From Nageia nagi (taxonomy: Eukaryota; Pinophyta), in contig JBITNC010000001.1 in assembly GCA_050084985.1 (NCBI GenBank), positions 160,642,001 through 160,706,000 on the forward strand: a stretch of DNA of 64,000 nt. Direction: 5' to 3'. How positions within the stretch are numbered: position 1 is the stretch's first letter; the number at the start of each line of letters is the position of its first letter. Made by a program: the position numbers and the translations under genes. Below, piece after piece: positions 34,560-46,381 of the stretch. The notes below the pieces were generated by a model that was not told the DNA's origin, ran no database searches, and saw nothing but the letters and a program-made list of their open reading frames with translations.

Positions 34560-35905
34560 CTAAGGCTGATGGAATATCTTGTCATACCATCTATTATATG
34601 TAAAAGGATTTGTACAAAAGCTTGTCATATGCCCATAAGCATTGCAGTTAAAACATTGTACATCTTGTTCAATTTGAGGGGCATTTAAACCTCTACCAGA
34701 ATAATTATTTGATCTAATGTTTGCTATGCAATTAGCTTCTCTATGACCATACCAATGACACCTAAAGCATTGGACATTATCATTTGGAATATATATAAAT
34801 GATCTTTGTTTGATCAAATCTCTATTCATGATAATTGAGTTACATCTGGTTGCATTATGACCATATTGATTGCATTTGAAACAATAACCATAAAATGCAT
34901 TAGCATAGATATGATGAGATAGATAAAACCTATTTTATTGATTTTTACTAGTTGTAAATCTTCTTTGATAGCTTCTTTATTCTTGTGGCCAGCTTGATTG
35001 ATGGTATTTATGAGTTTCTCCTTGATATCTTCTCTTCTTGTTATTTTGTCTTTTATGCTCAGTTTCCTTATCTTTAGCCAAAACCTTTAATGATTTAGCT
35101 TTATGCTCTTTTTTCCTTATTTTTACAACATTAGAAGTCTTATTTTCTATAGCTTTGGAGGATGATGGTTGCTTTGCATCATATCCAAGACCAAACTTGA
35201 TCTTGGGATCTTTTTATTATTTTAGCATATCATCTAGAACCTCTATGTCTTCTCAAAATTGAGACTTTTGGATAGTTTTTTATTGGCTTCATCTAGTTGA
35301 TTCCTCAATGAAATAATCTTTTCATCAATTTTGTAATGGGAGGCATCTTTCTCCTTAATCTATAATTTTAGGGCTTCTTCAATTATTCTAGATTCTTCCA
35401 TTTCCAACTTTAGATCTTTAATGACTTTATTTACTATCTCTTCATGCCTATTACATTGTTCTATATGTAGTCCCAAGGCTTCCTCCTTTATGTGGGTAGC
35501 TTCTAGTTGAACCTTTAAGTTGGCAAGTTCTTCATCAAATTTGCTACAAGATTGAGTCTTATATACCTTTTAAAGTTGTATACATAAATCTTCAAGCTGG
35601 TCTTCATATTCATTCAACTTTTTGGATAGTATTTTATTCTTCTTTCTTCCTATAGTCAATTATTCTAATGCAGTAATCAAATCTCTTTCCATATCTACTT
35701 TGGCACCAATCTCTTCATCTTTAGACACTTCTAAGATTTTAAAATTCCTATCTTTCTCTTTTAAGGAAGATACATCTCTTGAATCTCCTTTTATTTCTAT
35801 GTCTTCTTTCACCTTTGAAGCCATAGCTTACACTTATTCTATAGACTCTTCAGGTTCTACCTTAACTAACTAATGGAATTTCTTTGATCCTTTTTTTCCC
35901 ATTGT
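34560..35905 (-). pseudogene. Element F gag remnant with three zinc knuckles
   Basis: Minus-strand frame starts near MGKKGSKKFH (35900). A long Glu/Lys-rich part with leucine-heptad character follows (EDQLEDLCIQL, SKFDEELANLKVQLEATHIKEEALGL, KIISLRNQLDEANKKLSKSQF), probably a coiled coil. Three C-x2-C-x4-H-x4-C knuckles follow: CFKCNQYGHNATRC (34883-34842), CFRCHWYGHREANC (34769-34728) and CFNCNAYGHMTSFC (34655-34614). All metal ligands are intact. The usual copia gag has one or two knuckles. Scattered stops break the coiled-coil half. Only about 350 bases separate the last knuckle from reverse transcriptase. Confidence 0.82.
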
Positions 35906-35955
35906 GACTAATCCAAGATCTCCCTAAGATAATTAATCTTATCTTTTAGGGATCT

Positions 35956-35968
35956 GGCTCTGATACCA
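35956..35968 (-). promoter_or_regulatory. Primer-binding site of element F
   Basis: Minus strand reads TGGTATCAGAGCC, a perfect initiator tRNA-Met site, two bases inside the 5' LTR at 35971. Confidence 0.85.
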
Positions 35969-35970
35969 AT

Positions 35971-37238
35971 TGTTGGACTATGTGTGACACTAAGAGAGGG
36001 GTGAATCAGTGTCTTTAACTTTAACATTTTAAACCAAAAAAATTTAAATATTGTAGTAGAAAGATAAAAATAAATAGAACAAAAACACAATATAACATCA
36101 CATAACACAATATATAATGAGTTTTACCAATGTGGCTACATCCTCGAATAAGACTTCTTGGACTCCAATCCAAATCCAACCATTGTAAAGCACCAAATTT
36201 ACACACAATTTACAAGCACCAACTAAAAGGAGCATCGACCCTTGATTTTCAAGCACCAACTGGAAGGAGACACCAATCCCCTAATTTATCAATACCAACT
36301 GAAAGGAACACAACCCCTAATGTTCTACAACACCAATTACAAAATCATAAATCTCTGATGAAGATAATTAAACTTTATCAAAAGACCTTAAATGGTATAG
36401 CTCTTCTAAAATCTATCTAATCTCTATAATATTCTCAAATCTTGCACACTAATCATCTCAATCTCTACAACCTTCTAACATCCTACATATTGATGATCTG
36501 AATCTCTGTAATTCTCTAACATCCTACACATTAATGATCTCAATCTCTACAATCTTCTCAAACTCTACATACAAACAAACTCATACATAAACATATTGGA
36601 TTTAACCATGTCTCATAACCTCTAAATAAACCCTTGCTTTTTTGACCTTTTAAAGCAAGAAAAATGTAATCTAGCCTCTCTAATGTGCCCTATGCTAATG
36701 AGCCTCCAAAATGCCCCCTAAACAAAATGGCTTAAATGAAGGTCAAATCTTTATGCAAGGTAGGCATATATATATTCATTGGAAAGGTCTATTTGAGGTA
36801 TGTCTAATGAAGAAATAATAAACTTAATTATATAAACCTATAAAAATCTATACTCTTTCAAAGATGGTTGATATTTTCTCAAATAATATCTTGCTCAACA
36901 ATTAGAAATCCTTATTGTACATCTCTTAGACACTTGGCCAACCTTGTACATGCTCTAATTCAAATATTCAAGTTTGGGAACACTTCTTGCAAGGGCTTTT
37001 ACATAAAAAAGATGTAGTTGACATACTAACAAAATACACTTAACACCTCATTACTAGTACACTAAAGACAACACCTCATTACTAGAACACTGAAGAACTT
37101 CAACAAGAATTATCATTCAAAATTGAAAGACATGTTCACCTTTGGCATTGTGGGATAGTGTGTTATGGATAACAATGTTAACATCTCAATGGTAGCATCT
37201 TAGATCATCAGTCACTTTGACAACACCATAGTCCAACA
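35971..37238 (-). repeat. 5' LTR of element F (right copy)
   Basis: Begins TGTTGGACTATGTG and ends CACCATAGTCCAACA on the plus strand, with terminal inverted bases. It matches 29372-30620 over its length. Confidence 0.85.
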
Positions 37239-37243
37239 ATGTT

Positions 37244-37780
37244 TTCACCAACAAAATATAATGAGCCTTAGATCAAAAACCTAAAGATGAATATCAGGTT
37301 CATATGTTAGAAGTTGTTACTCTCTATAGAAAAACTACAAAAAAAGGGGGCTATACTTGGATTTCATCATTGAGATAATTCTCTATGGTATTCCCTAATT
37401 CCCATTGTACTAAGAGAATCACCTTAAGTAATAAGTTGTTACTTATCCCTAGATCACTTATAAGATTACCAGCCTACCTTGCTTAAACACTTGACTAAGA
37501 TAAATTAATTTAAGAAAATTAAGAATATTGAAAGGTATAATTCATACCACTCATATTAGAAATATTAATTTAATATATCTAAAATCTAGAAAAGATAATT
37601 ACAACGAAAAGGTGAGTATGCATGCAGGTTATTTGTGCATATAATTATTTTCTCGCTAATATAAATATAAAAGGTAAAAAATAAAATTGCTATGTTCAAT
37701 GCTTACTTTATTTTTCTTATATTTTGGTAGTAAATAAAACAAAACCTAAAATAAAATAAAAATAAAAAATACAAAAGGAA
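37244..37780. other. Leader or possible LTR end upstream of element G gag
   Basis: No coding content. ATATTTTGGTAGTAAATAAAAC near 37712 may be a worn primer site of the TTTGGCGCC... type used by Tat-like elements. If so, G's 5' LTR would end near 37710 and continue left of element F. Confidence 0.35.
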
Positions 37781-40060
37781 ATGGTTAACACTCAATCTCA
37801 AATGGCTCATCAAGAGTAAGAACCAAAAAATGAAAACTATTTAGAAGAATGAAGAACTCATAGGTATAGTAGGAGTACTTGGAGAAGGAAAAGTTCTCAG
37901 AAAACAAATTCTTCTTATTTAAATCCTATTAATAATGACTTAGATATAGTTACACAATGTTTAACACAATTAAGAATCCCTCATTATTCTCATGCCCATA
38001 GTCTTACTTTAGATCTAAATTATTTAGCAAAAAACACACAACTAGTTTATGGTGTAGAAGATATCATACTAAGGAATATGTCCCCTTCACAAACTCACTC
38101 AACTGATACCATACATCAAATATGTCCTTTTACACCTAAGTATGATCATGTCACATGTTATCTACCAAATAGATATTTAGTTCAATCATATCTAAGAAGA
38201 GATGGTTATACTCCTTCCACCATATCTAGGCAAATAGAATAATTTGATGATCAAAGTGTCATACATATAGCTATCCCTATGCCAAAATCAAGAGAATGTT
38301 CTAGAGTTTATAATAATCCTTATTACATTTTAAAATCAAATACATCTACAATGTTTAGGTTACAAGGAATACCTCCCTATGCACATAGGAAAGAAAATCC
38401 ACCCCAAAATAATATACAACACCAACCACAAAAACAAATGGTTTCCTATAACTTAGGTGTACAACAACATACTAAACCCACATGGTCTACCCAAAAACCA
38501 TGGTTGCAATAATAACTCATACTCAATGTACATCAAAATAAACCATCAATAAGATAACCCAATAAGAAAAGAGTCTAAATCCAATATGGACCTAATGAAA
38601 TGATGGGGAAAGATAAAAAGGAACAACCTAGGGTATGATCTCTATCACCGCATGGTCATGGAGTGTATAAATATCAAGATCCTTACCTAGCTAAGAGAAA
38701 AGAAGCTTCACTTAAAAAGTGACAAGATGAGCTTCAAAGGTATCATTTACCTCCACTTATAAATCAGGGGCAATCACATTATCCTCCTAGATCACCATTA
38801 CACCAATAATAAGTGCAACAACAATTACCTCCATATTAACCTCCATTGCATTCTCCACCATATGATGGAGTTTACTATGATGCCCATACACCTTATGAAA
38901 AAAGATATGAACCATTTCCAAGGTATGAAGGAAAAGTGGATAACAAAAATGATGAATATCTCATGTATCAAAATTAACAAAAAGAAAAGGATGATCTTCA
39001 CAAAATATTTATAGAAATTAAAAAAGAAGTACATTTGCAAAACAAACAAAATATGTCAAATGAAATAATTTGCAATGAATCAATTCATCCAAGTGTTCCC
39101 AAAAAGGAGATTCCTTTCAAATTTGAAATTCCAAAAATTGAACCATTCAAGGGAAAGAAAGATCCTAAAGAACATCTTAGATGATTTAAGTATTCAAGTT
39201 ATGTTATTGCCAATGATGATGCATTAATGCTTCATATCTTTCCTATGACACTTGCTAGATAAGTAGTGTATTGGTACAATAACCTAATGAAATATATTAT
39301 TCATTCATATGCATAGTTGGCAAATCTGTTCTTGGAATATTTTAAGATAAATATCAAAGATAAAACCTTCATTACTAATCTTATGATATTAGAGCAATTC
39401 CAATATGAATCAATTACTAACTTCATCTCAATATGGAGAGTAATATTAACAAGCATGCCTTACACTTCACCTCAAGTAGAGTTGGTGAAAATATTTAGTC
39501 AAAGTTGTTTAAGGTCTATTTCTAGCACCTTGTTAATTCAATAACATAAGACCTTTGAAGAAGCCATTTACCAAGCTATCATAATTGAAAAAGTCACAAT
39601 CCAAGATGGTGAGATAAAAGGTAATAAAAATGAACCTTATGTTAAAAATAAAAATCAAACACAAAAAATAAATAAACCATTGCTAGCTAACAAAGTTTCT
39701 ATCACTAAAGAGGTAGAATTGAATCCTCCACAAAATGAAGAAAAGAATTTTAGACTACAAATAAAGTTCATGCCTTTGTCAAAATCTCTTTATGATATTC
39801 TAAAGAAACTTTGTGATCACCAAGTAATTACTCTAATAGAGATTAGACTTGAATTTCCTAATGTTAAAAATAGTATATGGCATAATGAAAATGAATTTTT
39901 TCATTTACATTGCCAAAAGAGCCATGATACAAATAGATGTAAAATTTTACAACATAAAATTCAAAATTTAATTGATTAAGGAAAGTTGGAAGTTGATAAT
40001 CCCTTAGCTATTCCTAATCAAAATTTGGGAATTTATCAAAATCCTCTTTCTCAAAATTAG
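37781..40060 (+). pseudogene. Element G gag remnant (Tat/Ogre-like Ty3/gypsy)
   Basis: The ATG at 37781 opens MVNTQSQMAHQE. The N-terminal half is Pro/Gln/Tyr-rich (38279-38512 and after). The gag core follows at about 39100-39570: PKIEPFKGKKDPKEHLR, DALMLHIFPMTLAR, YWYNNL, LEQFQYESITNFISIWR, ending QKTFEEAI-like. The end at 39890-39980 reads HLHCQKSHDTNRCKILQHKIQNLID-GKL, which matches the F-H-x-x-x-G-H-D-T-E-x-C-x-x-L-x-x-x-I-x-x-L-I-D-x-G block typical of the Tat/Ogre lineage. About ten stops break it. Confidence 0.75.
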
Positions 40061-40488
40061 GCTAATAATGTTTCATTACATCCACCTAAGAATCAAGTAA
40101 TACATAATTGGAGTTATGACAATTCAACATTTGTAGGAATGATAAACATTACTATGAAAGCTCAAAGAGTACAAGGAAGATAAAATAATATTCCAAATAA
40201 TTAACCAAATGAGGTTATTGTACAATATAACATACCTAGACCCCAACCTCTCAAGTATTTAGTGAAAGGATCCTTACATCAAAAATTGAAGAATTTACAA
40301 GTGAAATTGTCTCTATTCGAGTTACTACAATAATCTAAGAATCATAAAGATGCAATGAACCAACTATTATAGAAAATTGAGTTGAACATAAATGACCTAA
40401 AAGCTTTTTTTCTTTTGTAGGAAATATTAAAACAAATCAAAAACCTACTATTATTTTCTATGATCATGAAGTTAAATAATCAAATGAG

Positions 40489-40800
40489 ACACATGGTCAA
40501 GATCCTCCTTTGCATATCATAGCTAAGGTGGATGGAAAAGATTTTAAAATAATATTGATTGATAAAGGTTTAATGATAAATATTATTTCAACAACTGCAT
40601 ATAAGAATTTGAATCTTATATTTTCACATATTTGTGTACCAACCTTGTAATTAAAAGTTTTTAATGATACTTTATGTTCAACAATGGGATTAATTTTATT
40701 GCTTATCATTTTAGGGCTTAAAATAGTATAAACAATATTGCAAGTAATTGATGGAGACATAACTCAATATAACATCCTTATGGGAGTACCTTAGATTAGA
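40489..40800 (+). pseudogene. Element G protease remnant
   Basis: Reads PPLHIIAKVDGKDFKIILIDKGLMINIISTTAYKNL. This matches the Tat/Ogre protease start (x-V-x-G-x-x-V-x-x-V-L-I-D-x-G-S-x-x-N-I/V), with Lys-Gly-Leu where D-x-G-S is expected, so the flap of the active site is worn. The following VFNDTLCSTMGLILL fits the second half. Confidence 0.65.
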
Positions 40801-41201
40801 GATATACAATGCATCCCATCAACCTATCACAATTGATTAAAGTACATTCACAAGGGTGTAGTGCATTGTGTGCTCAAGGATGAAAATCCATATTCACACT
40901 GTAATAGTGCACATTTGTCAAAAGAAATAGCATTGCCATCTACTTATTATTTTACAATACCCTTCAAGAAATAGGTAGACTAAAAGTGTTTCCTAGTGTA
41001 GTGGGAAAATTGGTACCATTGGAAAAAATCCCTAATCAAATACTCTTTGTCTATACAAATCCTATAGAACCACCTATCCTTCCTTTACCACAACCACATA
41101 AAGGTGTTTTCTGTAACTTATTAGAATATTTATCACCTTATGTGAGGTTATTTGTCCAAAGATATTTTGATATATGTCAATGGAAAGGATAAGATTTAGG
41201 T

Positions 41202-41203
<2 letters not shown>

Positions 41204-41283
<80 letters not shown>
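41204..41283. repeat. (TA)40 microsatellite
   Basis: Eighty bases of uninterrupted TA between G's protease and reverse transcriptase. The Tyr-Ile ORFs on both strands through it are artefacts. Confidence 0.98.
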
Positions 41284-41285
<2 letters not shown>

Positions 41286-41814
41286 CCAATTACCCCACTA
41301 ACAAAATAGTATTAGGATATAGAAGTAAGAATAGAGAAGAATCTAGTTGTAAAATAGTTGAGCTAGAACTAGAAAAGCTAGGATATGAAAGATCATGTGA
41401 AAAATATAAAGGGATAATGAGTCAAGATAATGTGTAATATGAAACATTATCTTTATAAATATTATTTCCTTATGTTGTATCAAGTACCATAGTATAAATC
41501 ATAGAAATGTTTGATGAAGTATCAAAAAAAAAATCTTTTGATTGGTCTGAAAGCAATGAGTTTGAATCATCGAGTCTAGTAAGTTCAAGTAACTCCTCAT
41601 CATACTTTATGGTAGATGAAAATACTGCATACATCACATTAATTTCTAAACAACCCACAACATAAGACTTCAAAGATATAGATACTATATTACAAACTTC
41701 AAAATTCACCATAAATACAACCTTGGAAGACCAAAATTTAGGTGAAGATGAAGAATACAATATAAATGATAAAAATTGAATTTTGATACCTAATCAATTA
41801 TAAGAAGGGTATCA

Positions 41815-43260
41815 CATGTTAATTGAAAAATCCATCAAGGTTTACTTAAGTGATGATCTCAACAATCCTAAGATTATTCAACTAGAAAAATCACTAACTG
41901 TTAATGAGAGACAAGAATTCACATCTATACTTAAGGAAAAGCAAAACATATATGCATGGTCATATGTTGATATGCCAAGACTGGATCTAAACTTGGGGGT
42001 ATTAAAGAGGATGCTAAACTAGTTAAAAACAAATTACATAAGATACATTTGAGAATAGCATTGATGGTAAAATAAGAATTACAAAAAAATTTAGAAGCCA
42101 ATTTCATCCATCCCATTGACTATTCTGATTAGATTTCTAACATGTTACTAGTTAAAAAGTTCAATGGAAAGATTCACATATGCATAGACTTTAGAGACTT
42201 AAATAAAGCTTTCCCTAAGGATGATTTTCCACTGCCAAACATATATATTTTGGTTGACTCTACTACTAAACATGAAATGCTATATCTTATAGATGGATTT
42301 TTGAGGTATAATGAGATAAAAGTAGCATTAGAAGATCAACATAAAACAACATTCACCATGCCTTAGGGGGCATTTTGTTATAAAGTAATGTCCTTTGGTT
42401 TAAAGAATGTAAAAGCTACTTACTAATGGATAATGGCATACATTTTCCATAATTACATGCATGATATTGTAGAAGATTATGTAAATGATGTATTAGCCAA
42501 ATCTAAAACTTGAGAAGACCATCCAAAAGTACTCATCAAAATATTTGATAGATTACTAGAACATAATATTCAATTAAATCCTAATAAATGTGTTTTTGGG
42601 GTCACTTTAGAAAAATTATTAGGCTTTATTATTTCCAAGCAAGGAATTGAAGTAGATCCTAAGCTAAAAGCGATAGTGAATATGTCTCCCCCTTCAAATA
42701 TAAAGCAATTACAAAGTTTACAAGGTAAGTTACAAGTTGTAAGATGTTTTATCTCCCATTTATCAGATAAGTGTAAACCTTTCAATAAACTATTAAAAAA
42801 TGGGATTACATTTGACTAGGATAATGAACAATAAGAAGCATTTGATGAAATAAAAATATTTTATCACCTCTAGTTTTAGTCTCACCTAAGGAAGGGGAAC
42901 CATTCCTACTCTACACATCTATTACAAAATCAACATTGGGAACTATGCTTGCAAAAAAAGAATGAAAAAAATAAGTAACAAGCTATATACTATCTCAATC
43001 AAACCTTGGTTATGAAATTGAATATGTATACCTAGAAAACTATGTTTAGCTATGGTTTTCATAACTAAGAAGTTGAGACATTACATCCAATTCATAAGTA
43101 AAAAATTGAAATATATGATGAATAAAACTTACCAAAATATAAGGACATCTAAATTGATTATGCAACTAATTGAATTTGATTTACAATTCATAAGTAAAAA
43201 ATTGATAAAAAGATAATTCATAGCTGATTATCTTGTAGAAGCACCTTATATGATGATAAA
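41815..43260 (+). pseudogene. Element G reverse transcriptase and RNase H remnant
   Basis: The approach region reads LTVNERQEFTSILKEKQNIYAWSYVDMP (41900-41990). Reverse transcriptase: NMLLVKKFNGKIHICIDFRDLNKAFPKDDFPLPN, then MLYLIDGFLRYNEIK (motif A Asp kept), CYKVMSFGLKNVKATY. Next is EDYVNDVLAKSK near 42474, where Y-V-D-D has become Y-V-N-D. The thumb follows (LLEHNIQLNPNKCVFGV, LLGFIISKQGIEVDPKLKAI). RNase H follows at 42800-43250, heavily worn (frames shift near 42860). Stops occur at 42132, 42364 and elsewhere. Confidence 0.8.
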
Positions 43261-43337
43261 TCACTTATCATTGAATTACTTAATGAACATGTTTTCCAAC
43301 TAAATGAGATAGAAATTCTTATTAATCCTAAAGAAGA

Positions 43338-43740
43338 TTGGGAAATGATAATATATTTTGATGGATCAATATGAGAAAATGTGGACATGCATGTGTGGTG
43401 TTTGTTATAGCTCAAGGGATTCTCATACCTTACTCTTTTAAACTTAATTTTCTTTGCACAAATAACAACATTGAGTATGAAGCTTTGATATTAGCTATAA
43501 AGATAGCCATGAAATTGAAATTAAAAAGGCTTAAATTCATTTGTGATTCATTGTTAATTGTAAATTAGGTTAAAAGTATTTTTCAATGTAAAGAAACTTT
43601 ATTGTAAAAATACAAAAAATTGGTAGATAATTTGTTACAATCATTTGAAAAGTATGATTTAGAAGTAGCATCAAGGTCAATGAATAGATTCACTGATGCT
43701 ATGGCTTCAATTGGATATTTGATACTTAAAAACCTCCATC
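43338..43740 (+). pseudogene. Element G archaeal-type RNase H (second RNase H, after the first)
   Basis: Reads WEMIIYFDGSI, a frame change, then SFKLNFLCTNNNIEYEALILAIKIAMKLKLKRLKFICDSLLIVN. After a TAG it continues VKSIFQCKETLL-KYKKLVDNLLQSFEKYDLEVASRSMNRFTDAMASIGYL. This is the additional RNase H of Tat/Ogre elements: Y-F-D-G-S with the first Asp, C-T-N-N-x-x-E-Y-E-A-L with the Glu, and the C-D-S third site, ending in N-R-x-x-D-A-x-A. All four metal-binding residues can be read. It lies between the normal RNase H and integrase, as in known Tat elements. Confidence 0.78.
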
Positions 43741-43789
43741 AATAAACCATTCATATCAAGATCATCCAAATTACTCAATCCTCATTAGA

Positions 43790-45105
43790 AATGGATGGAG
43801 TAGAACATGTGGTTCTTAATATTACAATGGAAGACAAGAATCTATGGCATATCCAACTAGTGAAATTCCTAAGAGATGAAATTCTACCTATTAATTTAAC
43901 AAAATTTTCTAGGAAAGCATTCTTTAGAGCTTCTAGTTTTTGTGTACTAGGAGATGTCCTATATCATAGAGGTTTTTATAGAATATTACTTAGATGATTA
44001 GAATGGGTAGATTCACAAATTTCAATCTCATGTGCACATGATGGAATATGGGAAGGGCATTTTACTAGTCCCTCAATAATGAAATGACTAATGTGTATGG
44101 GATATTATTGGCCCACCATGGAGCATGACTGCATTGAATAAGTTAAAAAATATGTTAAATACCAATAACATCCTAATTTATTTAATCAACATCACAAGCA
44201 CTACAACCCATGAAATCATTATGGTGATTTTCAAGATGGGCATTAGATCTCATAGGTCAAATGTCTCTTATTTCTTCAAGAGGTCATAAGTTTATAATAA
44301 TACCTATAGAATACTTCACAAAATGGGTTGAAGCTATTACTATGATTTTGATAAAAAGATCAAAGATAGATGACTTTATAGAGCATCATATCATTTTTTT
44401 GTTTTGGTATTTCTGATCAAATTATCATTGATAATGTAAAGAATTTCAAAAATAAAGAAGTATTAGCTTTATACAAATGATATCATATTCAAATTAGTTT
44501 TTATACACCATATTACCCCTAAGGGAATGGAAAAGCTAAGGATACAAACAAAACTATTTGTAGTATCCTTATTAATAAAGTTGATAACTCTCATAGAGAT
44601 TGGCATGCAAGGGTTCTACATGCTTTATGGGATTATCATATTAGAATTCAAACTCCCACTGAGGTAACCTATTTTCTCTAATCTATGGGGTAGAAGTAGT
44701 GTTACTCTTATAGATAGAAATCACATCTCTGGGAATTGCTTTACAAGATTATATCACATATGAAGAAGCTTGTCAAATCAGATTAGACCAATTATTTATT
44801 TTATATGAAAGAAGTGTTAATGCCTTAGAACACATGCGTACCTATCAAAGTCGCATTAAGTGAGCTTTTTATAAAAAGGTTAAAATTCACTAATTTGATA
44901 TAGAATACCTAGTATTAAAATAAAATCAACACATTTCATAAATGGAAAGACAACTTCATGATAAATTTGCCCCTAACTAGCTAGGACCTTATATAGTTAA
45001 GACAAATTTTGGTTTAGGAGTGTATCATTTAGCTAACCTAGAAGGTAATGAAGAGTGTGAACCCATAAATATCATTAATCTTTGTCCCTTTTACAATTAA
45101 AATCA
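43790..45105 (+). pseudogene. Element G integrase remnant
   Basis: MEDKNLWHIQLVKFLRD leads to a zinc region near 43930-44180 (GDVLYHRGFYRILLRCLEW, HDGIWEGHFTSP, MGYYWPTMEHDCIEYVKKY). The core at 44210-44680 shows FGISDQIIIDNVKNFKNKEV and the Tyr-His-Ile plus TPYYP-GNGKAKDTNK block, with Glu replaced by Asp/Lys. HRDWHARVLHALWDYHIRIQTPTE follows. The C-terminal part near 44930-45100 (LARTLYS, then a run corresponding to L-G-P-Y-x-V) ends with the peptide before ORF2. Many stops and shifts. Confidence 0.75.
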
Positions 45106-45179
45106 CTTTGTTTTATTTATGTATTTATTGTAAATATTTAGATATGAAGAATAAAGGTTTATAATGAACTAATAAAAAT

Positions 45180-46381
45180 GAATGAATTTAATAGATGATA
45201 ACCAAAAGAATTAAGAGTGTTCACTTGTCATTGGAAAGAAAAGCAATCAAGTAATAACCATGGTTTGAGAAGTCTAGATATTTGGGAGATAGATCCATAT
45301 CCCAACTCATTGAATTCACTTTCCAAGGAGTACAGAATGTTCTCCAATTTCCCATTGATATACATCGATATTTATCCTAAACACATTATCTAGGTACATT
45401 TGATGGTTGGAAAATTTATGTTAAAGGAAAAATTCTTGAAATTTACCTAAATAGGGCTATGTATTTTTGGGTTTATTATCATTATTATGAGAAAGTATAG
45501 AAAATAAATTTTGATGCTTATATTGGTTTATTGTGGCACCTAAACTTATATTTGATTGTACTTTTAATGATTGGGTTCTAGATGTTGCATCTCAAGGTCT
45601 ATAAAGTTTACATCCAATCATGACTTGGATGAATCAACTTGTAGGAGATTGTGTTATCAAAAGCTAATATATGATTTTTCTCCTTCATTTGTACCCAGAC
45701 CTAGGAAATCTAAAAGAGTTAAAATAAATATCAATAAATGATTTTCTTAAATAAAATAAAGATTTGTATCCTCTTCATCTTATGGCCATCATGAAAATAT
45801 AGTGATAACCAAAAGGTTAGAAATCCCTAAACAAGTAAATTTCCAATTTGATTAAGTTAGTCAAGATTTAAAGGATATGTTTATATATAATTACATCAAA
45901 GAACTCCTTCCACACTTATGGTACATTTCCTTGACTTACCTAAAGAACTGCAATTAGAAATAGCCATGAAATTCTTTGAAAATTGTACATCAAATGTATG
46001 GGAAGTAAAAATAAATGATATAAAAGTTATGATTGAAGTAAAGGCATAGAAAATATGGATGGAATAAGAATCTGAATTGAGTTCACTACAATAGTTTTGT
46101 CTACATTAGCCTTATGATAAACCCAAAATTTTGATAGATTGTGTTGAAGATATTCATATCAAATTTATGGGACATCCTTTTGTTTTGAATTTAGTTATTT
46201 TTTATCAATTATTGTCATATTTTATGCTATTCTTTCCAAAAGATGAAATTGTATATAATTACAATTCATTGTTTAGTCATAGTTGTTGCACAAATAATCC
46301 CTTGAATGTGAAAGCACAATTTGAATGGATTAGTCAACATCTAGATGAGAGAAAAAAAATAAAAAATGTTGGATAGGTACA
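45180..46381 (+). pseudogene. Element G extra ORF 3' of pol, first part
   Basis: Downstream of integrase is a further decayed coding stretch of about 400 codons. Readable parts are FQGVQNVLQFPIDIHRYLS, GTFDGWKIYVKGKILEIYLNRAMYFWVYYHYYEKV, LLWHLNLYLIVL (45300-45570). Later come HFLDLPKELQLEIAMKFFENCTSNVWEVKINDIKVMI, then KPKILIDCVEDIHIKFMGHPFVLNLVIFYQLLSYFMLFFPKDEI and NNPLNVKAQFEWISQHLDERKKIKNVG (46131-46376). I do not recognise the family. Its position matches the extra 3' ORF reported in some plant gypsy elements; there is no membrane or envelope signature. It is split by element H and continues at 56757. Confidence 0.55.

Larger units (their letters stand above)
29372..37238 (-). mobile_element. 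Element F: internally deleted Ty1/copia retrotransposon, minus strand
   Basis: LTRs of about 1.25 kb lie at 29372-30620 and 35971-37238. The right copy has canonical ends TGTTGGACTATG...CATAGTCCAACA; the left copy keeps the CA end but has lost about 20 bases of the other. ATGTT flanks it (29367-29371, 37239-37243). Minus-strand order is primer site, gag with three zinc knuckles, N-terminal reverse transcriptase, RNase H, 2.5 kb of non-coding DNA, purine tract, 3' LTR. Protease, integrase and the catalytic part of reverse transcriptase are absent. Confidence 0.82.

Noticed and set aside
41074-41437. Long Tyr-Ile ORFs on both strands
   Set aside because: They are the translation of the (TA)40 microsatellite; no real protein.
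45180-46381. Envelope-like gene in element G
   Set aside because: The extra ORF is in the position of an envelope gene but shows no signal peptide, cleavage site or membrane anchor pattern, so I do not call it one.
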